Shown here piece after piece: positions 1 through 8,362 of a stretch of DNA of 64,000 bases. A program made the translations under genes and the position numbers. Position 1 is the stretch's first letter; every line of letters begins with the position of its first letter. The notes under the pieces were generated by a model. It was not told the DNA's origin and searched no databases. It worked only from the letters and a program-made list of their open reading frames with translations. This DNA is from JAHDCJ01 sp039028895 (GTDB taxonomy: Bacteria; Bacteroidota; Bacteroidia; Chitinophagales; Saprospiraceae). Location: NCBI GenBank assembly GCA_039028895.1, contig JBCCHF010000009.1, positions 114,957 through 178,956 on the forward strand, written 5' to 3'.

Positions 1-157
1 ACAGGAAGACGTTGGCGATCAAAAGAGTATTTCGAGCATAGCCACCACCACCAAATTCATAAGGGTTGACCCAAATAAGAAAGAAGAGCATGTAGGTCAG
101 TATGAGTAGTGGGTGGAAAACCACAGATAAAAATGTCGCGATATGCCTTGTAATCAT
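1..157 (-). CDS. Membrane protein, N-terminal fragment cut by window edge
   Basis: An open frame starts at an ATG (155-157) 12 bases after the rpoN stop on the same strand and runs off the left edge, leaving about 52 residues. It begins MITRHIATFLSVVFHPLL and continues with a long hydrophobic stretch, so the visible part is a first membrane helix followed by a glycine-rich turn. The opening resembles the small multi-helix inner-membrane (PAP2-like) proteins common in Bacteroidota, but too little is visible to name a function. Its position suggests co-transcription with rpoN. Confidence 0.6.
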   Translation of the reverse strand, partial: MITRHIATFLSVVFHPLLILTYMLFFLIWVNPYEFGGGGYARNTLLIANVFL

Positions 158-168
158 GCTTTAGGCTT

Positions 169-1677
169 TTATAGTTGCTTGCGCAAACGTGCGACAGGGA
201 TATTGAGTTGTTCGCGATATTTGGCTACGGTTCTGCGGGCAATGTTATAACCGGCCTTTCTGAGTTCATCTTTCAATTTTTCATCTGAAAGCGGCTTACG
301 CTTGTTTTCTTTTTCGATAAGCTCTGTTAAGATCTTTTTGACCTCAAGCGTTGAAACTTCTTCTCCGCTGTCTGTTTGGAGAGACTCTGAAAAGAAATCT
401 TTCAGCCTTTTTGTTCCAAATTCGGTTTGGACATACTTGCTATTGGCTACCCTCGAAACGGTAGAGATGTCAAGACCTGTGATCTCAGCAATATCTTTAA
501 GGATCATTGGTCTTAGCCGTTTTTGATCTCCTGAAAGGAAGAAATCATACTGGTATTGCATGATGGAGTACATGGTTTTGTACATTGTCTGCTGTCTTTG
601 CTTGATAGCATCGATAAACCATTTGGCAGAGTCAATCTTTTGTTTGATAAACATGACTGCTTCCCGTTCCTTTTTGTTCCTGCGTCTTCCTTTTACGGAA
701 CCACCAAAATCTTTGAGCATATCTTTATAAGAATCGCTGATCCGAAGTTCTGGTGCATTCCTGGAATTCAGGACAAGCGTTAAATCGCCATTATCATTAG
801 TGATGATAAAATCAGGAACAATATAATGTTGAATGCGATTGCCAGAAGCGTAACCGGAAGCAGGTTTTGGGTTGAGTTTTAGAATTTCATCCACTGCCTC
901 CTTAAGCATTGCCTCGGAAATTCCCATCTGCTTTTGAAGTTTTTCGTAGTGTTTCTTTGAAAATTCTTCAAAATGATTGCGAATGAGGGTTGCTGCATTT
1001 TTGACGCCATCGTGCTGCTGCTCTTCTCCTTCAAGTTTACGCTCAAGTTGGATAAGTAAGCATTCTCTTAAATCACGCGCTCCCACACCAGCAGGGTCTA
1101 ATCTCTGGATTACCTCTAGCAATGAAACTACCTTGTCACTGGATGTCATAACGTTTTGCGAAAAGGCAAGGTCATCGACGATTGCTATTGGTTCACGACG
1201 CAAATAGCCATCATCGTCAATACTGCCAATAATCTGCAATGCGATGATCACATCGTCTTCTGGCAAATTAATCAGCCCCAGTTGCTGTTCGAGATATTCA
1301 TGAAAGGTGTTTTCAACAGGAATCGGAATGGATTTGTCTTCTTCATCTGTTGTGTAATTATTGCTTTTCAGCTTGTAGTCGGCGGTGTCATCATCAAGGT
1401 AGTCATTGATGTAGTCGCTGAGTTCCATGTCATCGGAACTGGTATCTTCGGCGTCATTACCGTCTTTTTCTTTTTTGGCGTCGCTTACGAAAATGTCATC
1501 GCTTTCCTGCTGTTCCTCTTCTTGTTCGTGACCTTCTTCGAGTGCAGGATTGGCCTCCATTTCTTCCTTAATCCTCTGTTCGAGGGCGGCTGTGGGGACC
1601 TGCAACAGCTTCATTAGCTGAATCTGTTGAGGAGACAGCTTTTGAAGTAACTTTTGACTCAGGTTCTGCTTTAACAT
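169..1677 (-). CDS. rpoN: RNA polymerase sigma-54 factor RpoN
   Basis: Sigma-54 directs core RNA polymerase to -24/-12 promoters and needs an AAA+ activator for melting. The protein (502 aa from the ATG at 1677) shows the Gln/Leu-rich region I at the N-terminus (QKLSPQQIQLMKLLQ), an acidic region II linker (about residues 45-110), the core-binding region, an HTH around LKDIAEITGLDISTVSRVA, and the diagnostic RpoN box ARRTVAKYRE near the C-terminus. Length is normal. A frame upstream would allow a TTG start at 1686 (three more residues), but MLKQNLSQ is the usual family N-terminus, so the ATG is preferred. A -7 promoter element lies only six bases upstream of this ATG, implying a very short or absent leader. 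Confidence 0.96.
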   Translation of the reverse strand: MLKQNLSQKLLQKLSPQQIQLMKLLQVPTAALEQRIKEEMEANPALEEGHEQEEEQQESDDIFVSDAKKEKDGNDAEDTSSDDMELSDYINDYLDDDTADYKLKSNNYTTDEEDKSIPIPVENTFHEYLEQQLGLINLPEDDVIIALQIIGSIDDDGYLRREPIAIVDDLAFSQNVMTSSDKVVSLLEVIQRLDPAGVGARDLRECLLIQLERKLEGEEQQHDGVKNAATLIRNHFEEFSKKHYEKLQKQMGISEAMLKEAVDEILKLNPKPASGYASGNRIQHYIVPDFIITNDNGDLTLVLNSRNAPELRISDSYKDMLKDFGGSVKGRRRNKKEREAVMFIKQKIDSAKWFIDAIKQRQQTMYKTMYSIMQYQYDFFLSGDQKRLRPMILKDIAEITGLDISTVSRVANSKYVQTEFGTKRLKDFFSESLQTDSGEEVSTLEVKKILTELIEKENKRKPLSDEKLKDELRKAGYNIARRTVAKYREQLNIPVARLRKQL

Positions 1678-1683
1678 ATTGTT

Positions 1684-1691
1684 CAAATATA
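1684..1691 (-). promoter_or_regulatory. Putative -7 promoter element of rpoN (TATATTTG)
   Basis: On the minus strand TATATTTG matches the Bacteroidota -7 consensus TAnnTTTG. It ends six bases before the preferred rpoN ATG, so transcription would start at or next to the start codon. No clear -33 TTTG was found at the right distance. Confidence 0.45.
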
Positions 1692-1777
1692 GGGCACTTT
1701 TATATAAAAAGGCGGATTGCCCATCAAAAATTGCACCAAACTTAAAAATTAGACATTCTTTTTACGAAAAGGTTTAA

Positions 1778-1990
1778 TTGTGGCGTTCCCTTTGCTCGCT
1801 TATTGTTCTTTTTGACTGTGGTGGGCTAGTTTTTAGCTGACAAGTATTGTTGTCCCTCCCTGTTTTTTTTGACCAGGGTGGTTTAGTTTTTGATTGATTG
1901 GATTTGCTGTCGCTCCCATGTTTTTATGGACAAATGTGTTTTAGTTTTTTGTTGAACAGGATTGTTGTCACTCCCTGCGGTCGTTTTTTT
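1778..1990. repeat. Degenerate 57-58 bp tandem repeat, about 3.5 copies
   Basis: Successive units begin near 1778, 1847, 1904 and 1962. Each carries a TTGTTGTC/TTGCTGTC core followed by CTCCC, then a T-run, a TGAC/GGAC segment and a GTTTTAGTTTTT segment. Units 2 and 3 are 57 and 58 bases; the first is about 69 bases with an insertion and the last is partial. The array lies in the roughly 500-base gap between rpoN and the S24 regulators. An 84-codon minus-strand frame at 1883-2137 crosses it but is low-complexity and probably not a gene. Confidence 0.5.
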
Positions 1991-2090
1991 GTTTAAAATA
2001 TAATTGTTGATAAAGAAAAAATAAAAAAATAAGCGACCAAAGCGAACGACAAAAGTAAGCCGAAGGCAACAATAAATAAGGCGTGGCTGA

Positions 2091-2130
2091 CAAAAAATAA
2101 AAAAGCTCCCGGACGCTTTTGCCCGGAAGC
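2091..2130 (-). terminator. Rho-independent terminator after the S24 regulator pair
   Basis: Read on the minus strand, GCTTCCGG pairs with CCGGGAGC (one G-U) across a 10-base loop and is followed at once by a T-rich tract (TTTTTTATTTTTTG). It lies about 60 bases past the stop codon of the gene at 2190-2948. Confidence 0.65.
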
Positions 2131-2189
2131 CAATCAATCTAAAAAACCCGCTTCTTAGTCCTTTTGTTAGCGAATTTGGGGTTGGGTGA

Positions 2190-2948
2190 TCAGGTTCTGA
2201 GATCCGTTAGCCGCCTGATGACCTTGTAGATATACCGGATATTCTCCAGCTTGACCACAACGGGGTCGAAGTCGATATAATTATCTGAAATAAGTTTGAG
2301 GTGTGTCCATACACCATTATTATCATAGATGCGCTGAAGGCGTTTTACACGGACACCTTCATTGGTGATAACAGCGTAGATCTCGTTTTCGCAAACTTCA
2401 CTTTTGTTGTCCAGCGGTGAACAAATGACCATGTCGCCATTAGCTATTGATGGGGTCATACTATTGCCATTGATATTGAATGCGACGAGTTCACCTTGCA
2501 TGCCAGGAATGTGGAAGTACTGGTTTTCTTCTCCTACATCGAGGCTGACCGTATCGCTTGCAAAGGCACCTGTGCTTGTGAATAGGATATTGAACGTGTC
2601 TGCTGAACTGGTTTGCAGGAGTTCATCATCAGGCGCCTGATTACCCTTTCCTTTGGGTGGGTTTAGGTTTGATTTTGGATTGTTTTTCTGGAATATTTTC
2701 CCAATACCCTGGAACATATAGGCTTCACTTATGCCGTAAGCATTACATAGCATTTTAACCTGTGGGTATGTGATATGCCTTTTTTCCTCCAGGTAATTGT
2801 CTATGATATGGCCTTTGGTACCCAGTTTCCGGGCAAAGGCAGATTTACTTTTTTGGCGATGATTGCGTACAATCAGTCCTTTGTTTTCCAAAAGGCGATA
2901 AACTTTGACAAATCTGTCATTTAGCTGTTGTCTATCTGTTCGATGCAT
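2190..2948 (-). CDS. XRE/S24 LexA-like regulator with altered cleavage site
   Basis: A 252-residue CI/LexA-type regulator. An N-terminal helix-turn-helix domain (about residues 10-85; SKSAFARKLGTKGHIIDNYL) is joined by a Pro/Lys/Asn-rich linker (about 88-108) to a C-terminal S24 peptidase fold. The catalytic serine is visible in GNSMTPS (Ser163) and the general-base lysine in VRVKR (Lys202). Where autocleaving members have Ala-Gly, this protein has Ala130-Ser131, so self-cleavage may be lost or changed. It lies 32 bases downstream of a paralogue that keeps Ala-Gly; the two probably form an operon. The targets are unknown. No phage genes surround it, so it is more likely a chromosomal stress regulator than a prophage repressor. 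Confidence 0.85.
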   Translation of the reverse strand: MHRTDRQQLNDRFVKVYRLLENKGLIVRNHRQKSKSAFARKLGTKGHIIDNYLEEKRHITYPQVKMLCNAYGISEAYMFQGIGKIFQKNNPKSNLNPPKGKGNQAPDDELLQTSSADTFNILFTSTGAFASDTVSLDVGEENQYFHIPGMQGELVAFNINGNSMTPSIANGDMVICSPLDNKSEVCENEIYAVITNEGVRVKRLQRIYDNNGVWTHLKLISDNYIDFDPVVVKLENIRYIYKVIRRLTDLRT

Positions 2949-2980
2949 ATTGAATAGCGAGGGTTTGCGGGATTATATTA

Positions 2981-3700
2981 TTAGATAAGACCAAGCCGTT
3001 CCTTAAGATCAGTAAGGAAGTACATGACTTTATAAATTTTGATATTGTCGTTAATCTCCTGGTAAATCGGTGGGTGTTCCAGTTTATTTTCAGAAAGTAA
3101 TTGTAAGGCAACGATCTCGCCATCCTGGTTGCGTAATTGCTGGATGTATTTGATACGGACGGTGCCATCGGCCACAACTGCATAGATATCGCCTTCCCGG
3201 ATTTGCGAGGCTTTTTCTATTTTTTTGCAAAAGACCATATCACCGCTTTTGAGGATGTTTTCCATACTATTTCCCTGTACATCAAAAGCTACCATGTCGC
3301 CTTCGAGGCCGGGAATACCGAAAGCTTCTGTCGGCGCGACTTCGCCTTCTCCGATGCTATCACCCGCAATCGCACTGACACCAGAATAAATGATATTGGA
3401 TCGACCGTAAGGCAGAACAGGCGTCTTAGAAGCAAACATGGCGCCTTCTCCCATCCGCATGAATAACTCGCTTACACCGAAGTATTTACAAAGATTGCCA
3501 ATGATTGACTCTGTAACATATCGTTCGTATTTGAGAATAGCAGGAATAACCCCGGAATGTGTACCTAGTTTTTCGGCAAATGTACGTTTGTTATATTCGC
3601 CTTGATTAAGTTTGTTTTTGTGTTTTTTCCGGATGGTGCCCTGTTTTGTCAGTGCGTCAATCACCAAACGTAAGCGATCATTTTTTTCATGTTTGTGCAT
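2981..3700 (-). CDS. XRE/S24 LexA-like regulator with Ala-Gly cleavage site
   Basis: A 239-residue paralogue of the next gene. Residues 1-90 form the helix-turn-helix region (YNKRTFAEKLGTHSG), followed by a linker and an S24 domain with Ser145 (GNSMENI) and Lys184 (VRIKYIQ). The Ala112-Gly113 pair in SAIAGDS sits where LexA, UmuD and CI proteins self-cleave, so this copy could be inactivated by RecA-stimulated or other autoproteolysis; that is inference from family knowledge. It is the first gene of the pair. The AT-rich 278-base region upstream, shared with the divergent T9SS gene, contains repeated AAACAAATT motifs that could be operators. Confidence 0.87.
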   Translation of the reverse strand: MHKHEKNDRLRLVIDALTKQGTIRKKHKNKLNQGEYNKRTFAEKLGTHSGVIPAILKYERYVTESIIGNLCKYFGVSELFMRMGEGAMFASKTPVLPYGRSNIIYSGVSAIAGDSIGEGEVAPTEAFGIPGLEGDMVAFDVQGNSMENILKSGDMVFCKKIEKASQIREGDIYAVVADGTVRIKYIQQLRNQDGEIVALQLLSENKLEHPPIYQEINDNIKIYKVMYFLTDLKERLGLI

Positions 3701-3978
3701 ATCAATTTGTTTTCTTTTGCATAAAATTAAAACAAAAAGTTTTTAAATGCAAGAATTTGATTCATTTTTAAAGCAATAAATTTTATTCTATTTAAAATTG
3801 TTTGAAACAAATTAATGTCAGGGTTTTACGATGCAACTGTGTCTTAGGAATAAGTAAAAGCCTGGTAGCTGTTTTCTGAAAAGTGAGTTTCACGGTCTTT
3901 GAGATTTTGATCAAAACAAATTGGCAGAGAACGGTTTTATAAGGCAGACACCCAAATAAAATTTATAAATCACCAGTG
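3701..3978. promoter_or_regulatory. Divergent regulatory region with three AAACAAATT motifs
   Basis: This AT-rich gap separates the S24 operon (minus) from a T9SS gene (plus). The 9-mer AAACAAATT occurs at 3805-3813 and 3914-3922 and, inverted, at 3704-3712. The central copy is half of a 19-base palindrome with one mismatched pair at 3795-3813 (AAATTGTTTgAAACAAATT). An operator for the adjacent HTH proteins is plausible but unproven. No convincing TAnnTTTG element was seen. Confidence 0.35.
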
Positions 3979-6567
3979 ATGAAAGTATTAGCCTTCCTTT
4001 CCGGATTACTAATTCTGGCTACAACAGCCTTTTTTCTTATTCCATCTGAAAAGCCGATTTTACCGGAAATTCCCGAAAACGGCAGAGTCAATGAGAAACA
4101 TGAACCCAGTGAAGAGTTTTTCCTTCAACGGGCCTATCCAAATGCGACTTTTGATTATATCGCCTATGAGAAAGCATTGCGGCAAGCAAAAGCTAATGCA
4201 GCACTCAAAGACGATATGACATTTCCGGGATTTGATAATGAATGGCGGGTAGAAGGTCCGGGGAATATTGGCGCAAGAATTAATACAGTTGTGGTGCACC
4301 CCTCTGATGAGAATATCATTTATGCCGGTTTTTCTGATGGTGGTGTTTTCAAAACCACTGATGGCGGTAATAACTGGACACCGATTTTCGATGATCAGGT
4401 ATTCCTGGTAACAGGTGATATTGCGCTTGATCCAATCAATCCTGATATCGTATATATTGGTACCGGTGACCCGAATATTTCAGGATATCCTTCAATCGGA
4501 GATGGGTTATACAAAAGTGTAGACGGTGGAGCAACATGGACGCACCTTGGTTTGACCGATCAGCGTATTATTTCTAAAGTTGTGCCCCATCCAACGGATC
4601 AAAATACGTTGTATGTATCAACAATGGGACTACCGTTTGAAAGAAATAATGACAGGGGGCTCTACAAGACGGTTGATGGCGGAGATAACTGGGAGCAGGT
4701 CCTTTACCTCAATGACAGTACCGGGGTCATAGATGTTTTGATCAATCCCCAGGCACCAGATACTTTATATGCAGCTACCTGGAACCGGATCAGGAATAAT
4801 AATGAAAGTATTGCGCGGGGAATTGATTCAAAGATTTTCAAGTCTGTAGATGGTGGAGAAAACTGGACCCAACTCACCAGCGGATTACCTTCGGGAGTCC
4901 ATAGCAGGGTAGGACTCGCTATGTCAGCAACGAACCCCGAAAAGGTGTATGCACTCTATGTTGGCAATGATAATAATTACGATGTATTTGGTGTTTACCG
5001 AACAGATGATGGTGGGGAAAACTGGGTTAGCCTGGGAGTGGCAGATCTACAAACTTTCAATGCACTTGGCGGATTTGGGTGGTATTTTGGCAAAATAAGA
5101 GTTAATCCTGTAAATGATAATGAAGTTTACATTCTGGGCGTAGATATGTTCAGAACAGTTAATGAAGGGCAGACCTGGGAAATGGCTACACCGATTTGGT
5201 GGGAGTATACAGTTCATGCAGACAAACATGACCTTGTTTTTACTTCATCCGGGAGTATGGTACTGGCGACTGACGGGGGACTATACAGGTCACCGGATGG
5301 TGGTGACACGTGGAATGATATCGAAAATATTCCAACCACTCAATTTTATCGGGTAGCCTGGAGTCCTCATACCCCTGATCAGTATTATGGCGGTGCACAG
5401 GACAATGGTACTACTGGCGGTAATAGTTTATTGCCTGAATGGCCAAGGATATATGGAGGAGACGGTTTTCAGCCATTATTTCACCCTACAGACCCGAACA
5501 TCATGTACGTTGAAACGCAAAGAGGGAATATCAATATGACAATTGACGGCGGTATTTCAGGTTGGTTTTCGATTACGAGCGGCTTTGCGCCTGGCGAACA
5601 ACGTCATTGGGATATGCAGTATATCATGAGTGCCGATAATTCAAATCTACTGTACACAGGTGCGGAAAAAGTATATCGGAACGATTTTCCGGAAGCGGGT
5701 ATCTGGACCGAAATTAGTCCTGATCTCGTCGGAGAAGGCGGATTTCGATCATCCATTTCGACTGTTGCAGAATCGCCGATCAATACCAATTTCCTCTATG
5801 CCGGTACTTCGAATGGAAGAGCCTGGCGGACGCTCGATCTTGGCTTGAACTGGGACGAGGTAACTTCTGGATTACCTGACCGCTATGTCAGCAGTATTAA
5901 GGCTTCACCTGAGACTGCTGATGTGGTTTATGTGACCCATTCGGGATACCGTGATAATGATTTCTTCCCGCATGTCCATCGTTCTGACGATAATGGAGAT
6001 AACTGGATACCTATTGCCAATGATCTTCCTCCTCTTTCGGTTAACGATATTATTGTTTTACCTAACCATGCAGATTCCATCCTTTTCGTCGCTACTGATG
6101 GTGGTATTTATGGAAGCATGAATAGTGGACAACAATGGGAAAGAGTAGGGGATAATATGCCGATCATCCCGGTTTTTGATTTGACACATGACGAAACTAA
6201 CAATAGACTGGTAGCAGGCACTTTTGCCAGAGGGATACAGACCTTTCCTATTGATTCAATCCTTGTTGAAGTAGTGGATCCTCCGGTAAGTGTCAATCAG
6301 ATTTTCGATGAATCTGCTGTTCTGAATCTGTTTCCAGTTCCGGCAAGTAGTCATATTAACCTCGACTTTTTTGTTCCTGCGCATGCCAAAGCAGTAAATC
6401 TGGTTATGTTTGATGCTGTAGGAAGGGTGTTGTGGAATGAAACTGTAGTTGGAACAGGTGCCAAAGTGTTAAAAAAAGATATTTCTGATCTTGTGCAAGG
6501 GGTATATTTTGTCAACATTGAATCAGGAGGAGAGAAACTTTCTGGCGCATTTAATGTTGTCAAATAA
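3979..6567 (+). CDS. T9SS-exported Asp-box (sortilin/BNR-like) beta-propeller protein
   Basis: A secreted protein of 862 residues from the ATG at 3979 (a GTG lies three bases earlier). The N-terminus has a hydrophobic export signal (about residues 5-22). About ten Asp-box motifs of the S/T-x-D-G-G-x-x-W type follow (TTDGGNNW, SVDGGATW, TVDGGDNW, SVDGGENW, SPDGGDTW, TLDLGLNW and others), the signature of sortilin/BNR-type propellers. The last 80 residues form a T9SS type A sorting domain: LFPVPASS at the start, FDAVGRVLW in the middle and GVYFVNIESGG near the end. The type IX system would export it and attach or release it at the cell surface. Sialidase-like FRIP motifs are not evident, so no enzymatic activity is claimed. 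Confidence 0.88.
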   Translation: MKVLAFLSGLLILATTAFFLIPSEKPILPEIPENGRVNEKHEPSEEFFLQRAYPNATFDYIAYEKALRQAKANAALKDDMTFPGFDNEWRVEGPGNIGARINTVVVHPSDENIIYAGFSDGGVFKTTDGGNNWTPIFDDQVFLVTGDIALDPINPDIVYIGTGDPNISGYPSIGDGLYKSVDGGATWTHLGLTDQRIISKVVPHPTDQNTLYVSTMGLPFERNNDRGLYKTVDGGDNWEQVLYLNDSTGVIDVLINPQAPDTLYAATWNRIRNNNESIARGIDSKIFKSVDGGENWTQLTSGLPSGVHSRVGLAMSATNPEKVYALYVGNDNNYDVFGVYRTDDGGENWVSLGVADLQTFNALGGFGWYFGKIRVNPVNDNEVYILGVDMFRTVNEGQTWEMATPIWWEYTVHADKHDLVFTSSGSMVLATDGGLYRSPDGGDTWNDIENIPTTQFYRVAWSPHTPDQYYGGAQDNGTTGGNSLLPEWPRIYGGDGFQPLFHPTDPNIMYVETQRGNINMTIDGGISGWFSITSGFAPGEQRHWDMQYIMSADNSNLLYTGAEKVYRNDFPEAGIWTEISPDLVGEGGFRSSISTVAESPINTNFLYAGTSNGRAWRTLDLGLNWDEVTSGLPDRYVSSIKASPETADVVYVTHSGYRDNDFFPHVHRSDDNGDNWIPIANDLPPLSVNDIIVLPNHADSILFVATDGGIYGSMNSGQQWERVGDNMPIIPVFDLTHDETNNRLVAGTFARGIQTFPIDSILVEVVDPPVSVNQIFDESAVLNLFPVPASSHINLDFFVPAHAKAVNLVMFDAVGRVLWNETVVGTGAKVLKKDISDLVQGVYFVNIESGGEKLSGAFNVVK

Positions 6568-6999
6568 AGAATAACTTCATTTGGGGTAGTACTTTACGGA
6601 GTAATTAAACTTTATCAAGCAAAAGTTATTTTCAAGTATGTCACAAAATGACAAGTAGCTTTTTTTATTTTTTACCCGGTCATATTACCTTCCCATTGAT
6701 TTTTACACTTCTCTAAATGACTGTAGGTCAATTACTTGCAAGTCATCTTTTCTTTTCTGGTTTTTGGATGTCTAAGGGCATTTGGGAATGATTCAAACTT
6801 TTAATAATTCCCTGGTCTCATTTCCCTGTCGAATCGGCTTTAATGTTTGTAATGTCACAAAAATGTCATCTGGCCCTTTGTTTCAACAGGTTGTAAATGC
6901 GAAATTTGTCTAGCCCTTAATTCATCCACTAGGCGGTCCCTTTCTTTAACAGTGTTTGTACTGATTTAATTTGTAATTACAGAACCTAAACAAATACAG
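6568..6999. other. 432-base intergenic region with TGTCA repeats
   Basis: No gene is visible between the two T9SS genes. An ATGTCACAAAA core occurs twice: at 6638-6653 it is followed by TGACA, making an inverted repeat TGTCA-N5-TGACA (6639-6653), and at 6853-6868 by TGTCA in direct orientation. A TTTAATTTG box at 6965-6973, also present before the next paralogue at 8346-8354, may be part of the promoter of the gene at 7000. Confidence 0.3.
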
Positions 7000-8214
7000 A
7001 TGAACAATTTTACACAGACACCAACAAAGGGTCTGTTAATCCTCCTTTTGTTTTTTTCAAGTTTGGCTGTACATGGGCAGGATGGCCTTTATAATCTGAG
7101 GTTTGAGATGTCAAGTTTTGACTGTGACAATAATACATTGTCGCTGGCAGTGGAAATATCTGCTTCGGTTGACACTTTCCTAGTTACCAATCAGAACTAC
7201 AGATTTTCCTTTAATCGGAGTGCCGTAGCCCCAATTCCCTCAACAATTAATAACTCAAATCCTACCGGGGCAGGTGGTCCTGTTTCCATAGAATCTGAAA
7301 ATGAGCTTTCCGGTTTTGTATTTAAAGATGGCTATTCCAGTTTCTTTTTAGCGCATACTCTGGTTGGCTCTCAAGATACTGTCGGCTCTTATAACGTAGC
7401 CATGGCTGCAGGAGATGGTTATCCAGTGTATCCTGGAGAGTGGATTCGCGTAGGAACACTTAATTTCCAGGTTATTGACCCAGATGAAGATCTTAATCTA
7501 TGGTTTCATACCCAGGATCCTGCACTTTTCCCAAATACATTTATTGGTGGTGGCATTCCGGGCAACCCTATTGGATATGAGGTGGACGAAGACACTTATA
7601 CGAATTTCCTTAACAATATGGATAATATCTGTAACACCATATTGCCAATTGAGCTATCCCATTTTTCTGCTACAGATCTTGGGTGTTCAATCCAGCTTGA
7701 CTGGACGACGCTCACGGAAACGAATAATGCCTATTTTGATATAGAACGCAGTTTTGACGGCCTTAATTTTGAATCAATTGCCAGAATCGAAGGCGCAGGA
7801 AATTCTTCATCTCCGATCAACTACGAATATATTGATGACCGTGTAGGTGTGGTAAATTATTACCAATTGCGCCAGGTTGACTTCGATGGTACTACTACCG
7901 TTTCGGAGCAGATTATTGTCAATTCGAGTTGTTTTGACGATGAATTACAAAATACCATCACCTCAATTTATCCGAATCCTGTTGGCAAACAGAAGGCAAC
8001 TATTCAGTTTTATACAACCCTGCCTTCCTCTAATGCATCTATCATAGTAACTGATATTTCCGGCAGATTGCGGATGCAACAAAATGTAGAGATTAACCAG
8101 GGGCCAAACCAGCTTGTGTTTGATCCATCTGGACTCGAACCAGGGGTTTATGTTGTTCAGCTTATTGGAGGAGACTGGTACTCATCGACCCAAAAGTTTA
8201 TTAAAGTCCAATAA
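7000..8214 (+). CDS. T9SS type A sorting-domain protein (tandem paralogue 1)
   Basis: A 404-residue exported protein: signal peptide about 1-26 (ending VHGQ), an N-terminal beta-rich domain (about 30-205) containing QNYRFSFNRSAV, a short beta-sandwich module opened by LPIELSHFSA (about 215-310), and a T9SS type A sorting domain beginning SIYPNPVG and ending in the KFIKVQ strand. It is paralogous along its whole length to the next gene (shared motifs QNYRFxFNxSAV, LPIELSxF, ETNN, QVD). The N-terminal domain is not one I can name; this architecture is frequent in Saprospiria-like genomes. The role is unknown, presumably at the cell surface. Confidence 0.85.
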   Translation: MNNFTQTPTKGLLILLLFFSSLAVHGQDGLYNLRFEMSSFDCDNNTLSLAVEISASVDTFLVTNQNYRFSFNRSAVAPIPSTINNSNPTGAGGPVSIESENELSGFVFKDGYSSFFLAHTLVGSQDTVGSYNVAMAAGDGYPVYPGEWIRVGTLNFQVIDPDEDLNLWFHTQDPALFPNTFIGGGIPGNPIGYEVDEDTYTNFLNNMDNICNTILPIELSHFSATDLGCSIQLDWTTLTETNNAYFDIERSFDGLNFESIARIEGAGNSSSPINYEYIDDRVGVVNYYQLRQVDFDGTTTVSEQIIVNSSCFDDELQNTITSIYPNPVGKQKATIQFYTTLPSSNASIIVTDISGRLRMQQNVEINQGPNQLVFDPSGLEPGVYVVQLIGGDWYSSTQKFIKVQ

Positions 8215-8362
8215 AAGAAGCACTGTGGAGGAATGAAAGTGGTCCTAACCCAAAACGGATCGCTTTCTTCCCCGCTTTTACTTTCCAAAAAAGACTTAAG
8301 TTTGCATAAGAAAGCTGCTGGCAAAACCGGTTGCCTTGTACACCTTTTAATTTGCAAACACC

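Noticed and set aside
1156..1617. A 153-codon open frame on the plus strand inside rpoN
   Set aside because: It is antisense to a well-supported gene, and its translation is a Phe/Val-rich shadow with no family features.
1883..2137. An 84-codon minus-strand frame across the tandem repeats
   Set aside because: Low-complexity translation, spans repeat units and the terminator-like hairpin, and shows no family features.
3137..3466. A 109-codon plus-strand frame inside the second S24 gene
   Set aside because: Antisense shadow of a conserved coding region; no promoter or recognisable product.
2190..3700. A prophage or integrative element around the S24 regulators
   Set aside because: No integrase, phage structural, toxin or transposase gene is nearby, and neighbours are core genes.
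3976..6567. Calling the Asp-box protein a sialidase
   Set aside because: Asp boxes are shared with sortilin and other propellers; no FRIP motif or catalytic Tyr/Glu/Arg set was evident.
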